DNA of 32,834 nt from positions 1 to 32,834 of the forward strand of contig JACIWU010000035.1 in NCBI GenBank assembly GCA_014360805.1, written 5' to 3'. Of the stretch, positions 1-8,223 are shown in pieces; the stretch's first letter is position 1, and every line of letters starts with the position of its first letter. The position numbers and the translations under genes were made by a program. Source of the DNA: Chloroflexota bacterium (GTDB taxonomy: Bacteria; Chloroflexota; Anaerolineae; DTLA01). The notes under the pieces were generated by a model that saw nothing but the letters and a program-made list of their open reading frames with translations, was not told the origin of the DNA and made no database searches.

Positions 1-90
1 CCCCCGCGCTGAAGGTGCGAAGCCCCGTTGGGGCTGGGGTAGCCCGCAGGGCTTTGTCCATTTAGCCCGACGGCTTTAGCCTCGGGCGAA
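1..90. repeat. REP-like hairpin repeat, copy 1
   Basis: This 90-base block is identical to 595-684 and recurs with changes at 717-805. It contains three hairpins: AGCCCC-GTT-GGGGCT (about 21-35), AGCCC-GCA-GGGCT (about 41-53), and GCCCGA/TCGGGC enclosing GGC-TTTA-GCC (65-87). It directly precedes the ribosome binding site of the RAYT transposase gene. The left end is cut by the window edge, so the full unit may be longer. Confidence 0.8.
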
Positions 91-110
91 ACAATACAGG
101 AGGCAGCGGT

Positions 111-545
111 ATGCCCTATTGGCAGCTGTTCTATCACTTTGTATGGGGGACAAAGAACGGCGAGCCCCTCATCAGCCTGGAGTGGGAGGCTTCGGTGCAT
201 AACGTCATTGCAGGTAAGGCGCAGGCACTGGGCGGCATTCTGCATGCGGTAGGGGGCATGCCGGATCACGTTCATTTGGTGGTTTCGGTGCCCCCGAAGA
301 TCGCGCTTGCCGATTTCGTAGGACAGATCAAGGGCAGTAGTTCACACTTCGTCAATCACAGCCTAGACATACAGGGACAGTTTGCATGGCAGGCCGAGTA
401 CGGTGTCGTATCGTTTTCCGGGAAGTCCCTAGCGAGTGTTGTAGGGTACGTCAAACGCCAGCGCCAGCATCACACTGAGGGCACCTGCATCCCCGGACTA
501 GAACGTCTTGCCGATGACCTATCCCCACAACGCACGCGCGGATAG
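111..545 (+). CDS. REP-associated tyrosine transposase (IS200/IS605 Y1 family)
   Basis: This 144-residue single-domain protein matches the Y1 HUH transposase fold. The HUH metal-binding pair is in PDHVHLVV (His53, His55). A WQAEYG-type segment lies near residues 93-98. The probable nucleophile is Tyr113, in the helix GYVKRQRQHH. Such enzymes cleave and join single-stranded DNA at hairpin ends. A good AGGAGG (98-103) lies 7 bases before the ATG. Hairpin repeats flank it on both sides (1-90, 595-684, 717-805), which is the arrangement of a RAYT with its REP/BIME partners rather than a mobile IS200 with tnpB. The frame is intact and all catalytic residues are present, so it may be active. Its base composition is somewhat lower in GC than its neighbours. 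An ordinary IS200-type transposase is the alternative. Confidence 0.88.
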   Translation: MPYWQLFYHFVWGTKNGEPLISLEWEASVHNVIAGKAQALGGILHAVGGMPDHVHLVVSVPPKIALADFVGQIKGSSSHFVNHSLDIQGQFAWQAEYGVVSFSGKSLASVVGYVKRQRQHHTEGTCIPGLERLADDLSPQRTRG

Positions 546-594
546 AGGTGTGGGCTGGTCGGCCCACGCATGGCAGCGCACGCGCGGGGCTGAA

Positions 595-684
595 CCCCCG
601 CGCTGAAGGTGCGAAGCCCCGTTGGGGCTGGGGTAGCCCGCAGGGCTTTGTCCATTTAGCCCGACGGCTTTAGCCTCGGGCGAA
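595..684. repeat. REP-like hairpin repeat, copy 2
   Basis: This copy is identical over 90 bases to 1-90 and sits just downstream of the RAYT gene. It is preceded by a further hairpin arm pair (GCGCGGGG and CCCCGCGC around 581-602), which also precedes copy 3. The perfect identity of copies 1 and 2 suggests recent duplication or gene conversion. Confidence 0.85.
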
Positions 685-716
685 GGCGCGTGTGCGGGGT
701 GGCGCGCGGGGCTAAA

Positions 717-805
717 CCCCCGCGCTGAGGGTGCGAAGCCCCGTTGGGGCTGGGTGGCGCGCGGGGCTTTGTCCATTTAGCCCGACGGCTTTAGCCTCGG
801 GCGAA
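717..805. repeat. REP-like hairpin repeat, copy 3 (diverged)
   Basis: This copy aligns with copies 1 and 2 over its whole length. It differs near the start and in the central segment, where GGCGCGCGGGGCT replaces the AGCCCGCAGGGCT hairpin. The TTTAGCC-containing terminal hairpin is conserved. It lies between copy 2 and the acyl-CoA dehydrogenase gene. Confidence 0.8.
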
Positions 806-861
806 GGCGCGGGGCGACGCACGCGTCACCCCGCTACAAACATTGTGCAAGGAGGCAACCC

Positions 862-2001
862 ATGTTTGACTGGATGCTCACCGCAGAGCAGAAACGGCTC
901 CAGGAGGAGGTGCGCGAGTTCGTGCGCAGCGTCCCACGCCAACTCATCCTGGACATGGACGCCGACAAGGTGCGTTACCCCCGCGAGTACATCCGCTGGG
1001 CCGCCGAGCGCAACCTGCTGGGCCTGCGTTTCCCCGCGGAGTACGGTGGGCGCGGCCTGCGCTGGGAGGATGAGATCATCGCCCTGGAGGAGGTGGGCGT
1101 GTTGGGCACGTCGCTGGCGTGCCTGTACTCCCTACCCAGCATCGTGGGCGAGGCCATTGCCGCCTTCGGCACGCCCGCGCAGAAGGAGAAGTACTTGCGC
1201 CCGACGCTGGAGGGCCGCCTGACCTGCGCCGAGGCGCTGACCGAACCGCGCGGCGGCTCCGACTTCTTCGGCAGCACGTGCCAGGCGCGCCGCGAGGGCG
1301 ACGTGTACATCCTCAACGGGCAGAAGCGGTTTGTCGTGGGCGCCGAGGGGGCCGACTACTTCTTCGTGTACGCCCGCACGCGCCCCGAAGGCCCCGGCCG
1401 CATCTACTTCCGCGATGCCCGCGTCCCCGCCGAGAACTTGGTGGGCGAGGAGAATTGCGCCGCCGAAATCTTCTGGCGCATGATGATCCCCGAGCGGATG
1501 ACCTCGGCGGCGGGGGCCATCGGCATGGGCCGCGCCGCACTGGAAGTCGCCGCCCGCTACTCGGACCTGCGCACCGCCTTCGGCCAGAAGATTCGCCGCT
1601 TCCAGGCCGTCTCGTTCAAGGTGGCCGACGCCCTCACCCAACTGGACGCCGCCCGCGGATTGGTGTACGCCGCGGCCCGCGCCATTGACACGGGCCAGTC
1701 CCACGGCCTGATTCGCCGCATGGTGTCCGAGGCCAAGAAGTGCGCCACGGAGACGGCGTGGCTTGCCGTGAATCACGCTATGCAGATTATGGGCGGCATC
1801 GGGTACACCAACGTGTACCCGATTGAGCGGATGCTGCGCGACGTGCGCCTGGTGATGATTTGGACGGGCACCAACGAGATCATGGATTTGCTCATCCAGC
1901 ACGAGTACTACAAGCAACTGCTGACGGAGGGGCCTGCGGGCCGCGACTTGGAGATGGACGCGCCCGAGGCCGACCGCACCGACGAGAAGGTGTACGAGTA
2001 G
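862..2001 (+). CDS. Acyl-CoA dehydrogenase family protein with shortened middle domain
   Basis: This 379-residue flavoprotein-type dehydrogenase would oxidise an acyl-CoA thioester at C2-C3 in the cytoplasm and pass electrons to ETF. The N-terminal helical domain includes PAEYGG (58-63) and [10 protein letters not shown] (125-134, the FAD/substrate loop). The C-terminal domain has RTAFGQ, the QIMGGIGYT segment and GTNEI. Two things are odd. Between residues 173 and 181 the usual middle beta-domain loop of roughly 35-45 residues is missing ([18 protein letters not shown]). The catalytic glutamate of the common YEGT motif is Thr335 (WTGT). A 25-residue acidic C-terminal tail follows. AAGGAGG at 849-855 supports the ATG. 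The substrate is unknown. The enzyme may be divergent or catalytically altered. Confidence 0.9.
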   Translation: MFDWMLTAEQKRLQEEVREFVRSVPRQLILDMDADKVRYPREYIRWAAERNLLGLRFPAEYGGRGLRWEDEIIALEEVGVLGTSLACLYSLPSIVGEAIAAFGTPAQKEKYLRPTLEGRLTCAEALTEPRGGSDFFGSTCQARREGDVYILNGQKRFVVGAEGADYFFVYARTRPEGPGRIYFRDARVPAENLVGEENCAAEIFWRMMIPERMTSAAGAIGMGRAALEVAARYSDLRTAFGQKIRRFQAVSFKVADALTQLDAARGLVYAAARAIDTGQSHGLIRRMVSEAKKCATETAWLAVNHAMQIMGGIGYTNVYPIERMLRDVRLVMIWTGTNEIMDLLIQHEYYKQLLTEGPAGRDLEMDAPEADRTDEKVYE

Positions 2002-2033
2002 GGACGTCTGGAACACGAAAGTCGCGGAAGAAA

Positions 2034-2142
2034 CGCGAAAGGCACGAAAGGTCTGCTGGAGTGCGTCTTGTCGTAACTGAGGGGCAGGGGCGGGGCAAGA
2101 ACGCGCCGATTCCACCCAGTGCATCCTTTCGTGTTTTTCGCG
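2034..2142. repeat. Intergenic inverted repeat
   Basis: The gap 2002-2234 holds no gene. CGCGAAAGGCACGAAAGG at 2034-2051 is nearly the reverse complement (16 of 18 bases) of 2125-2142. The arms could form a long hairpin after the acyl-CoA dehydrogenase stop codon. No T-run makes it a clear terminator. Confidence 0.55.
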
Positions 2143-2234
2143 CCCTTTCGCGTCCTTCGTGATTCGAATGCCCGCCTTGACATCCCTATCGCCTTTGCTA
2201 TCATGCGCCCAAACTCATCCCTAGGGGAGCGTTC

Positions 2235-3353
2235 ATGCACATCCGCCAGATTGACACCAACAACCGCCGCGACGTCCAACGGTTCCTCCGATTCCCGTTT
2301 GACCTGTACCGCGGGTGTCCTCAGTGGGTGCCGCCCTTCGCGTCCGACGCCAGAGCCGTGTTCAACCGCAAGAAGCACCCGTTCTACACGCATTCCGACG
2401 CAAACTTCTTCGTCGCCGAGCGGGACGGACGCATCGTTGGACGTATCGCGGTGTTGGACCACCGCCTGTACAACGAGCACCATGGCCGCCGCACCGCCTT
2501 CTTCTACCTGTTTGAGTGCGAGGACGACGCCGAGGCCGCGCAAGGGCTTTTCGCTGCTGCGTGCGACTGGGCGCGGGCGCGCGGCCTGAACGAGATGAAG
2601 GGGCCACACGGCTTCCTGCGCTCCGACGGGCACGGCGTGCTGGTAGAGGGGTTTGAGCACCGGCCGGCCCTGGGCATCGCCTATAACTATCCCTACTACG
2701 ACGCGCTCATCACCGGCGCGGGCTTCGTGGGATACGATGACTTCCTATCGGGCTACCTGGGCCGGGGGTACGAACTGCCGCCCCGCTTCTTTGAAATCGC
2801 CGACAAGGTCCGGGAGCGGCGCGGATTCCGCATCCAGGAGTTCCGCTCCAAGCGCGAGATGCGGCGCTGGATTCCGATAGCCGCGCAGGTCCTAGAGCGA
2901 GCCTTCGCAGATACCGCCGAGTTCTGCCCATTCACGCCCGAAGAGTTTAAGCGGATGGTGGACCAACTCATCCTGGTGGCCGAGCCGCGGCTCATCAAAC
3001 TCGTCATGAAGGGCGATGAGCCGGTCGGATTTCTGTTTGCCTTCTCGGACATTTCCGCTGCGCTGCAGAAGACGGGCGGGCATCTATGGCCCTTCGGCTG
3101 GATTCGCATCCTGCGCGAGTTCCGCCGCACCGACTGGGTAAACATCAACGGCCTGGGACTCCTGCCCGAGTACCAGGGCATGGGCGCCAACGCGGTGCTC
3201 TATGCCGAATTGGCGAAGACGCTGATGGGCTCGCAGTATAACCATGGCGACATCGTGCAGGTGAGCGAGGCGAATCTCAAGAGCATGGGCGACATGGAAG
3301 CCATCGGCGTGAGGTGGTACAAGCGGCATCGGGTGTATCGGAAGGATTTGTAG
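2235..3353 (+). CDS. GNAT-superfamily N-acetyltransferase-like protein
   Basis: This 372-residue cytoplasmic protein has a C-terminal acetyl-CoA-binding signature, LLPEYQGMGANAVLY (about 312-326), typical of GNAT motif A (Q-x-x-G-x-G/A). The N-terminal half contains a second divergent GNAT-like unit (FFVAERDGRIVGRIAVLDH). The protein resembles large bacterial two-lobed GNAT proteins often annotated as YghO-like or simply hypothetical. Such proteins usually start with a segment like its DLYRGCPQWVPPF. GGGGAG at 2223-2228 supports the ATG. The substrate cannot be told from sequence or neighbours. It stands alone between repeats and an MFS gene. Confidence 0.75.
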   Translation: MHIRQIDTNNRRDVQRFLRFPFDLYRGCPQWVPPFASDARAVFNRKKHPFYTHSDANFFVAERDGRIVGRIAVLDHRLYNEHHGRRTAFFYLFECEDDAEAAQGLFAAACDWARARGLNEMKGPHGFLRSDGHGVLVEGFEHRPALGIAYNYPYYDALITGAGFVGYDDFLSGYLGRGYELPPRFFEIADKVRERRGFRIQEFRSKREMRRWIPIAAQVLERAFADTAEFCPFTPEEFKRMVDQLILVAEPRLIKLVMKGDEPVGFLFAFSDISAALQKTGGHLWPFGWIRILREFRRTDWVNINGLGLLPEYQGMGANAVLYAELAKTLMGSQYNHGDIVQVSEANLKSMGDMEAIGVRWYKRHRVYRKDL

Positions 3354-3668
3354 GGCCGATTGGCGCACCCGATCACAGGGGATATTCGTGAATTGCGCCC
3401 GTTGGGAGGGATTGGTGGTCGCGGGCGAACGCAGGGGGCGCCCCCACGCGAATGTGTGCTCCCTGAGCCTCATGTCTCCCCCTGGATAGCGTTGCCGCAG
3501 CCTCCCGAGCAGGCCATAACCGACATGCCGCAGATGCCACTCCGCGCTATTACAGGCGGGGCAGTCCCGCGCCCAGGCAGAGCGCCTTTGGGGTTGGCCC
3601 CTCGCACGACGGGCGCGACAGCCTTTGGGGCGGAGTACGGTGGCGTGGCGAAGCGAGTAGAGTCCGTG

Positions 3669-3697
3669 TTGACCCTACCCCGAAGGCGTGCTAAACT
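3669..3697 (+). promoter_or_regulatory. Sigma-70-type promoter of the MFS gene
   Basis: TTGACC (3669-3674) and TAAACT (3692-3697) are separated by 17 bases and lie 64 bases before the chosen GTG start. The rest of the gap 3354-3760 holds no supported gene. A short perfect palindrome, GGGGGCGCCCCC, is at 3434-3445. Confidence 0.6.
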
Positions 3698-3760
3698 AGA
3701 AACTTGCCGGCACACGGTTGTCGCCGCGCCTGTCGGACATTTGCTCTGAGGAGGCTCATC

Positions 3761-5017
3761 GTGGTCAGCATCAACACCGACAAGGAAGCCGCAGCGTCTC
3801 CTGCGAGAACCGGCTTGAGCCGCAACGTCGTCTGGCTGGCACTCGTCTCGTTCTTCACCGACATCTCCAGCGAGATGACTCTCACCACGCTGCCGCTGTT
3901 CCTCACGGACGTGCTCGGGGTGCGCACGGCCATCGTGGGTTTGATAGAGGGTCTGGCCGAGACGACCGCCAGCCTGATGAAGATCTTCTCCGGCTATATT
4001 TCGGACCGCCTGGGGAAGCGAAAGTGGCTGACCTTCGCAGGGTACGGGCTTTCGGCCGTGTCCAAGCCGTTCCTGTACTTTGCGGCCTCGTGGGAGGCTG
4101 TGCTGGGGATTCGCTTCCTGGACCGACTGGGGAAGGGGATTCGCACAGCGCCCCGCGATGCGCTGATCGCCGATTCGGCCGACGCGAACAACCGCGGCGC
4201 GTCCTTCGGACTTCATCGGGCGGGGGACACGGCGGGGGCCTTTGTGGGCCTGGCGCTGGCCGCTGGCATCATCTACGCCAGCCAGAAGTTCGGCCTGGCC
4301 ATGACGCGCGAGACGTACCAAACGCTCGTGCTCGTGGGCATTATCCCCGCCTTCGTCGCGCTGTTGATCCTGGGGCTATTTGTCAAGGAAGCGGTGGTTG
4401 GCGGGAAGAAGCCCGAAGGGGTGCGCTTGAGCCTGCGGGGGTTCTCGCCGCGGTTCAAAGCCTTCCTCGTCATCGTGGTCCTGTTCACACTCGGCAATTC
4501 CAGCGACGCTTTTCTGCTGCTGCGGGCGCGGAATGTGGGGCTGTCGGTCTTCCAGATTTCGCTGATGCTGGTGGCGTTCAACCTCATCTATGCGGCGATC
4601 TCCGCGCCGGCGGGGTCGCTTTCGGACCGCGTCGGGCGGCGTCGGCTGATTGTGGCGGGCTGGCTGGTGTACGGGCTTATCTACTTGGGGTTTGGGCTGG
4701 CGCGCGCGGGGTGGCACGTCTGGGCACTGTACGCCGCCTATGGTATCTACTACGGCGCGGTGGAGGGGACGGCCAAGGCGCTGGTGGCCGACATCGTCTC
4801 GCCCGAAAAGCGCGGCACCGCGTATGGCGTGTACAACGCGGCGGTGGGGCTTTCGGCCTTCCCCGCGAGTTTCATCGCGGGCATCTTGTGGCAGGGAGTG
4901 GGGCCGTGGCAAGGATTTGGCGCGGCGGCGCCGTTCTACTTCGGGGCGGCGCTGGCCCTCATGGCGGTGGCGTTGCTGGTGCTGTGGCTGCCCAGAACCC
5001 GCGCCACCGAAGCGTAG
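3761..5017 (+). CDS. Major facilitator superfamily transporter
   Basis: This inner-membrane protein of about 418 residues has the 12-helix MFS layout. Motif A appears in both halves, as SDRLGKRKW after helix 2 and SDRVGRRRL after helix 8. The N-terminal signature SFFTDISSEM and the DRLGKGIRTAPRD segment are characteristic of a bacterial drug-efflux-like MFS group. The substrate is not predictable. I chose GTG at 3761 because TGAGGAGG ends 6 bases upstream. An upstream in-frame ATG at 3704 has no such site and lies very close to the promoter. RNase J follows after 24 bases and may be cotranscribed. Confidence 0.87.
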   Translation: MVSINTDKEAAASPARTGLSRNVVWLALVSFFTDISSEMTLTTLPLFLTDVLGVRTAIVGLIEGLAETTASLMKIFSGYISDRLGKRKWLTFAGYGLSAVSKPFLYFAASWEAVLGIRFLDRLGKGIRTAPRDALIADSADANNRGASFGLHRAGDTAGAFVGLALAAGIIYASQKFGLAMTRETYQTLVLVGIIPAFVALLILGLFVKEAVVGGKKPEGVRLSLRGFSPRFKAFLVIVVLFTLGNSSDAFLLLRARNVGLSVFQISLMLVAFNLIYAAISAPAGSLSDRVGRRRLIVAGWLVYGLIYLGFGLARAGWHVWALYAAYGIYYGAVEGTAKALVADIVSPEKRGTAYGVYNAAVGLSAFPASFIAGILWQGVGPWQGFGAAAPFYFGAALALMAVALLVLWLPRTRATEA

Positions 5018-5041
5018 ATACATAATTCGGAAGCGAGGTAC

Positions 5042-6703
5042 GTGCACGTGAGCAAGCCAAAGTTGCGAGTGATCCCGCTCGGGGGACTTGGCGAAATCGG
5101 GAAGAACATGCTCGCCATTGAGTATGGCTCCGACATCCTCATCGTGGATGCCGGCGTCATGTTCCCCGAAAACGACATGTGGGGGGTAGACCTGGTCATC
5201 CCCGACTTCGGGTACCTGCTGGACAAGACGGAGCGGGTACGCGCCATTGTGCTGACCCACGGGCATGAAGACCACATCGGCGCGCTGCCTTACGTCCTGC
5301 GCCAGATACCGGTACCGGTGTACGGCACGCGGTTGACCATCGGCCTGGCCAAGGTCAAGTTGCGGGAGGAGGGGATGGCCGATGCCGCGCCGCTCCACGA
5401 GGTTGGGTTGCGGCAGCCGTTTCGCATCGGGACGTTTGAGGTGGAATGCTTCCGCGTGAACCACAGCATTCCCGACGGCGTTGGCCTGGCCATTCGCACG
5501 CCGCTGGGGGTGCTGGTGCATTCGGGCGATTTCAAGTTTGACTACACGCCCATTGAGGGCAAGGGCGCGGATTTGGCGCGACTGGCGCAGTTGGGCGGCG
5601 AGGGGGTCCTGCTGCTCATGGCCGACAGCACCAATGCCGAACGGCCTGGGTTTACCCCCTCCGAGCGGACCGTGGAGCAGGCCTTTGACCAGGTCTTCTC
5701 GCGCGCCAAAGGGCGCATCATCGTGGCCACTTTCGCCTCGCTCATCCCGCGGGTGCAGCAGTTGGTGAACTGCGCGCAACGCTACGGCAGGCGGATCGCG
5801 TTTGCTGGGCGTAGCATGGTGGACAACGTCAAGATCGCCCAGGAGTTGGGCTATCTGACGATTCCGGACGGACTGGTGGTGGATCTGGGCGCCATCAAGA
5901 ACATGAAGCCGGATCAAATCGTGATCGTGGCGACGGGCAGCCAGGGCGAGCCGACCTCGGCGCTGGCTCGCATGGCGGCGGGAACCCACAAACAGGTGCA
6001 GATTGTCCCCGGCGACACGGTCATCCTGTCGTCGCACGTGATTCCCGGCAACGAGGAGATGGTGGGCCGCACGATCAATCGCCTGTTCCAGCGCGGCGCC
6101 GAGGTGGTGTACGAGGCCGTGGCCCAGGTGCATGTGTCGGGACACGCGAGCCAGGAGGAGCAGAAACTCATCTTGAGCCTGACCAAGCCGAAGTACTTCC
6201 TGCCGATTCACGGCGAGTTGCGGCACCTGCACCACCACGCCCGCACGGCGATTGAACTGGGCATGCCGCCGGAAAACGTGTTCGTCGTGGAGAACGGGTA
6301 CGTCATAGAGATAGACGAGAAAGGGGCGCGCGTCGCCGAGCGGGTGCCGGGCGGCTGGGTGTTCGTGGATGGGGCGGGCGTAGGTGATATTGGCCCTGCT
6401 GTGCTGCGCGACCGCGAGACGTTGAGCCGCGATGGATTTGTGGTGGCGGTGGCGTTGGTGCGGCGAGGCGGCTGGGCGCTCCAGCGTCCCGTGGAGTTGG
6501 TTACGCGCGGCGTCGTGTACCTGCCGGAGGCGCAGGAACTCTTGCAACGGGCTGCGGCCGCCGCCAGCGAGGCCGTAACGGCGGGGAGCCCGCCCAAGGA
6601 CGAGGTGGACGTGCGCGAGCGGGTGCGCCGCGCCCTGGTGCGCTTCTTCCACGACGAGGTGGGCCGAAGCCCCATGATTGAAGCGGTCGTTGTCGCCGTG
6701 TAG
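5042..6703 (+). CDS. rnj: Ribonuclease J
   Basis: This is a 553-residue metallo-beta-lactamase/beta-CASP ribonuclease that degrades and matures RNA by endonuclease and 5'-3' exonuclease action in the cytoplasm. The N-terminus has the family signature IPLGGLGEIGKN (11-22). The zinc motif HGHEDH lies at residues 73-78, and SGDFKFD and MADSTNAERPG follow. The beta-CASP part includes GSQGEP and the HVSGHAS motif. The C-terminal domain after about residue 450 is of normal size. GTG at 5042 is the longest start. GTG at 5048 fits the GAGG at 5035-5038 better, so the true start is one of these two. Confidence 0.95.
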   Translation: MHVSKPKLRVIPLGGLGEIGKNMLAIEYGSDILIVDAGVMFPENDMWGVDLVIPDFGYLLDKTERVRAIVLTHGHEDHIGALPYVLRQIPVPVYGTRLTIGLAKVKLREEGMADAAPLHEVGLRQPFRIGTFEVECFRVNHSIPDGVGLAIRTPLGVLVHSGDFKFDYTPIEGKGADLARLAQLGGEGVLLLMADSTNAERPGFTPSERTVEQAFDQVFSRAKGRIIVATFASLIPRVQQLVNCAQRYGRRIAFAGRSMVDNVKIAQELGYLTIPDGLVVDLGAIKNMKPDQIVIVATGSQGEPTSALARMAAGTHKQVQIVPGDTVILSSHVIPGNEEMVGRTINRLFQRGAEVVYEAVAQVHVSGHASQEEQKLILSLTKPKYFLPIHGELRHLHHHARTAIELGMPPENVFVVENGYVIEIDEKGARVAERVPGGWVFVDGAGVGDIGPAVLRDRETLSRDGFVVAVALVRRGGWALQRPVELVTRGVVYLPEAQELLQRAAAAASEAVTAGSPPKDEVDVRERVRRALVRFFHDEVGRSPMIEAVVVAV

Positions 6704-6738
6704 GCGCTGCCGATTCACGCTGTGCGTGAGGTCGCCGG

Positions 6739-8208
6739 ATGAGACGCAACCTGGAATTGCTGGACGAGGAAATCGTACAGCGCATCCTGGACGAGGCGAT
6801 GGATCTCATCGCAACGACGGGCGTGCGGGTGCTGGCGCGGGAGGCGTTGGACCTGCTGGCGTCATCCGGCGCGCGGGTGGACGGCGACGTGGCGCGGATT
6901 CCGGCGCCGCTGGCGCAGCGGGCGCTGGCATCGGCCCCGCGCGAGTTCTCGCTCTACGACCGCAGGGGCCGCGCGACAGTCCGCTACGCCGGCGATGCCG
7001 TGCACTTTGACCCCGGCTCCTGCGGCGTGCATATCCTAGACCCCGAAACCGGCGAGCACCGGTCGTCGGTGGCAAGCGACCTGGTGCGCATCGTACAGGT
7101 GGCCGAGATGCTGCCGGAGTACGCCGCGCAGTCCACGGCGGTTATCTGCGATGACGTGCCAAAGGACATCGGCGACCTGTACCGTCTGTTTCTGGTGCTG
7201 CTTTATTCCGAGAAGCCTATCGTAACCGGCGGGTTCACGGCCAGGGGCACGCGCACGATGATCGCCATGCTTGCGGCGGAGAGCGGTGGGCCTGAAGCCT
7301 TGCGCGCGCGCCCTCGCGCCGTCTTTGACATGTGCCCATCCCCGCCGCTGCGCTGGACCGAGTTCGCCGCGCAGAACCTCATAGACCTGGCGCGGGCGTG
7401 GGTGCCGGCGCAATTGGTCTCCATGCCGTTGGCCGGGGCGACGGCCCCCGTAACGCTCCTGGGTTCCCTTGTCCAGCACGCGGCGGAGACGATCAGCGGG
7501 ATTGTGATCCACCAACTGGCGCAGCCCGGCGCGCCAGTGGTCTGGGGCGGCGCGCCCGCCATCTTTGACATGCGCGCCGCGACGACGCCCATGGGCGCGG
7601 TGGAAACCGCCATGCTGGACATCGGCTACGCGCAGGTGGGCAAGCACCTGGGCCTGCCGACCCATGCGTACATGGGGGCGAGCGATGCCAAGATCGTGGA
7701 CGCGCAAGCGGGCCTGGAGTCGGGCGTTACGGCGGTTTTGGGCGCGCTGGCCGGCATCAACATGATCAGCGGCGCGGGGATGCTGGATTTTCTCGCCTGC
7801 TTCAGCGTGGAGAAACTTGTCGTGGACGCCGAGGCCATTCGCATGGCCTTGCGGCTGCTGGACGGCATCCAGGTTCGTACCGACCGCCTGGCGACGGACG
7901 CCTTCGCCCGCATGGGCCTGGGGTGCGACTTCCTGATGCTGCCCGAGACGCGGCGCTTGTTCCGGCTGGAGCAGGTGCTGCCATCGCCGGTGATAGACCG
8001 CGGCTCCCTGGGCGCCTGGCAGGCGGCGGGTTCGCCCGGCACGCTTGCCCGTGCGCGGGAGCGGGTCCGCACGCTGCTTGCGGCGTATTCCCGGCCCAGC
8101 CTGGCGCCCGACGTGGAGCGGGAACTGTATGCCATCGTGCGGTCGGAGGCGCGCCGCGTCGGCCTGGAGCATCTGCCGGGCACCGAATCCCTCGGTGCGC
8201 GCGGCTAA
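6739..8208 (+). CDS. Trimethylamine methyltransferase (MttB) family protein, non-pyrrolysine
   Basis: This 489-residue protein is of the MttB/COG5598 superfamily, whose members move a methyl group from a quaternary or tertiary amine to a corrinoid protein. Family features include the N-terminal helical region (RILDEAMDLIATTGV) and the TIM-barrel core with the FDPGSCGVH, VTGGFTARG and WGGAPAIFDMR segments. No in-frame UAG interrupts the gene, so it belongs to the pyrrolysine-free branch, where glycine betaine, carnitine and proline-betaine demethylases have been found. The zinc alcohol dehydrogenase gene follows after 15 bases and an IclR regulator comes next, suggesting a substrate-induced catabolic unit. 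No corrinoid protein or reactivase gene is in the window. The substrate is unknown. Confidence 0.85.
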   Translation: MRRNLELLDEEIVQRILDEAMDLIATTGVRVLAREALDLLASSGARVDGDVARIPAPLAQRALASAPREFSLYDRRGRATVRYAGDAVHFDPGSCGVHILDPETGEHRSSVASDLVRIVQVAEMLPEYAAQSTAVICDDVPKDIGDLYRLFLVLLYSEKPIVTGGFTARGTRTMIAMLAAESGGPEALRARPRAVFDMCPSPPLRWTEFAAQNLIDLARAWVPAQLVSMPLAGATAPVTLLGSLVQHAAETISGIVIHQLAQPGAPVVWGGAPAIFDMRAATTPMGAVETAMLDIGYAQVGKHLGLPTHAYMGASDAKIVDAQAGLESGVTAVLGALAGINMISGAGMLDFLACFSVEKLVVDAEAIRMALRLLDGIQVRTDRLATDAFARMGLGCDFLMLPETRRLFRLEQVLPSPVIDRGSLGAWQAAGSPGTLARARERVRTLLAAYSRPSLAPDVERELYAIVRSEARRVGLEHLPGTESLGARG

Positions 8209-8223
8209 TCCCATTCCGGAGCG

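Noticed and set aside
3360-3749. 129-codon frame after the GNAT-like gene
   Set aside because: No ribosome binding site and no protein-like pattern. It overlaps the promoter and ribosome binding site of the MFS gene.
4376-6718. 780-codon antisense frame over the MFS and RNase J genes
   Set aside because: High-GC shadow. The plus strand carries clear MFS and RNase J motifs, and the antisense product shows low-complexity His/Arg/Gly composition.
6739-8208. Pyrrolysine-containing MttB
   Set aside because: No in-frame UAG occurs. The gene is continuous, so it belongs to the non-pyrrolysine branch.
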